NCBI GenBank assembly: GCA_900299145.1
Contig: OMIN01000124.1
Coordinates: 1 to 64,000 of the forward strand
Length of the DNA: 64,000 nt
DNA from: Betaproteobacteria bacterium
GTDB lineage: Bacteria > Pseudomonadota > Gammaproteobacteria > Burkholderiales > SG8-41
Reading direction: 5' to 3'
Positions 63,340-64,000 of this stretch are shown here, in pieces. The translations under genes were made by a program, and so were the position numbers. The notes beneath the pieces were generated by a model. That model made no database searches. It was not told the DNA's origin and saw only the letters and a program-made list of their open reading frames with translations. The stretch's first letter is position 1. Every line of letters begins with the position of its first letter.

Positions 63340-64000
63340 ATGAGCGCCTGGGAACCCCACATCCGCGCCTTTCACGCCAGCGGCCGGCCCACGGTGCTGG
63401 CAATCACCGGCGGCGGCTCGGCGGCGATATCACGTCTGCTGGCCGTGCCCGGCGGCTCGCGCTCGGTGCTGGAGGCGGTGGTGCCGTATGCCAACGCATC
63501 CCTCGCTGACTGGCTCAAGCGCGAGCCCGACAGTTTTTGCTCCGCCGACACCGCGCTGATGATGGCCTCGGTGGCGTGGCAACGCGCCGCACGCCTTGGG
63601 GGCGAAAACTGTAACGTAATCGGCGCCGCGTGCACAGCCTCGCTCGTCAGCGACAGCCCCAAACGCGGTGCACACCGCTGCTGGATCGCCACGCAGTCCG
63701 CTCACGAAACACGGCTCGCGCATCTGGAATTGAACAAAGGTGCGCGTTCCCGTGCCGAAGAAGAATCGCTCGCGGCAGACCTGATGCTGGCCACCCTGTT
63801 CGAGACCGCCGGGCAGGAGGCGCCGCCGTTGCCGCTGCTCGAAGGTGAAAGCGTGCAACGGCGCGTAACCCTCCCGCCAACCCTGATACGCGAAGTGTGG
63901 CACGGCGAGCGCTCGCACGTGTGGTCGCTGCCCGGCGGTGAAATCATTGGTCAACTGGAAAAACCGCCACGCGGATTGATCCCCGGCTCGTTTAACCCCG
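63340..64000 (+). CDS. CinA-like/nucleotidyltransferase-type fusion protein (partial, cut by window end)
   Basis: An open frame runs from ATG 63340 to the end of the window (220 codons, no stop). Residues 1 to about 155 resemble the nicotinamide-nucleotide-amidase-type C-terminal domain of CinA, with PTVLAITGGGSAAISRLLAV, NVIGAACTASLVSDSPKRGA and SRAEEESLAADLML. The visible end reads GLIPGSFNP, the usual start of a nucleotidylyltransferase GSFNPxHxGH motif. I therefore expect a cytidylyltransferase-like domain beyond the edge. Such fusions exist in bacteria and plants but are poorly characterised. Confidence 0.75.
   Translation, partial: MSAWEPHIRAFHASGRPTVLAITGGGSAAISRLLAVPGGSRSVLEAVVPYANASLADWLKREPDSFCSADTALMMASVAWQRAARLGGENCNVIGAACTASLVSDSPKRGAHRCWIATQSAHETRLAHLELNKGARSRAEEESLAADLMLATLFETAGQEAPPLPLLEGESVQRRVTLPPTLIREVWHGERSHVWSLPGGEIIGQLEKPPRGLIPGSFNP

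Noticed and set aside
1-64000. CRISPR arrays, insertion sequences, prophage genes, tRNA or rRNA genes
   Set aside because: I found no regularly spaced direct repeats, no transposase or integrase frame and no cloverleaf or rRNA sequence. A covariance-model scan would be needed to exclude small RNAs.

Overview
The window reads as chromosome of a GC-rich betaproteobacterium, most likely in or near Burkholderiales. The grounds are Bug-family tripartite tricarboxylate transporter binding proteins, a phasin with 3-hydroxybutyrate dehydrogenase, a short GspC, a DUF1178 protein and an enterobacterial-like tesA/ybbA/ybbP arrangement. The taxon is inferred from gene content only. I saw no rRNA, tRNA, CRISPR array, transposase or phage gene.

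Layout. 0.1-5.3 kb: rmuC, the ybbAP ABC exporter and divergent tesA. 5.3-9.8 kb: a 1474-residue Ala/Glu/Arg-rich coiled-coil protein with one C-terminal membrane anchor. 10-13.8 kb: enoyl-CoA hydratase, DUF1178, a metallo-beta-lactamase-fold hydrolase, a PAS protein and a small lipoprotein gene with an in-frame stop. 13.9-28.2 kb: a tight seven-gene minus-strand operon for a multihaem redox system. 28.6-32.7 kb: two acetoacetate-decarboxylase paralogues, a patatin, 3-hydroxybutyrate dehydrogenase and a phasin (polyhydroxybutyrate/acetoacetate metabolism). 33-39.4 kb: a partial type II secretion cluster (gspC, then gspG-ridA-gspHIJK) and a large lipoprotein gene with an in-frame stop. 39.6-48 kb: quinone oxidoreductase, a second coiled-coil membrane protein fused to an AsmA-like domain, htpX, a hydrolase and a PlsB-like acyltransferase. 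48-56 kb: diguanylate cyclase, DUF3025, an FAD oxidase, a D-2-hydroxyacid dehydrogenase, a response regulator lacking its phospho-acceptor, a glyoxalase-like protein and two hydrolases. 56-64 kb: an exported CHAT/TPR protein, two Bug binding proteins with a dehydrogenase, a VapBC-type toxin-antitoxin pair and the start of a CinA-like/nucleotidyltransferase fusion cut by the window edge.

The most interesting system is the 13.9-28.2 kb operon. In transcription order it encodes a five-helix membrane protein with two H-X13-H haem-b ligand pairs, an FHA-domain protein fused to a ten-haem c-type cytochrome, a lipoprotein with two HbpS/GlcG domains, an exported SH3-like protein with a probable outer-membrane beta-barrel, a ten-haem cytochrome with LVIVD-type repeats, a five-haem c554-like cytochrome, and a cytoplasmic FAD/two-cNMP-domain/four-cluster ferredoxin protein. 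Together these could form an electron conduit from the quinone pool across both membranes, with built-in regulatory domains. Its electron donor or acceptor cannot be read from sequence.

The second notable signal is a dispersed AT-rich repeat of about 28 bp (core TAAGTATTTGTTTTTATT, then a T-rich tail). I count 17 copies, almost all at gene boundaries. Several supply the stop codon of one gene or the start codon and first residues of another.
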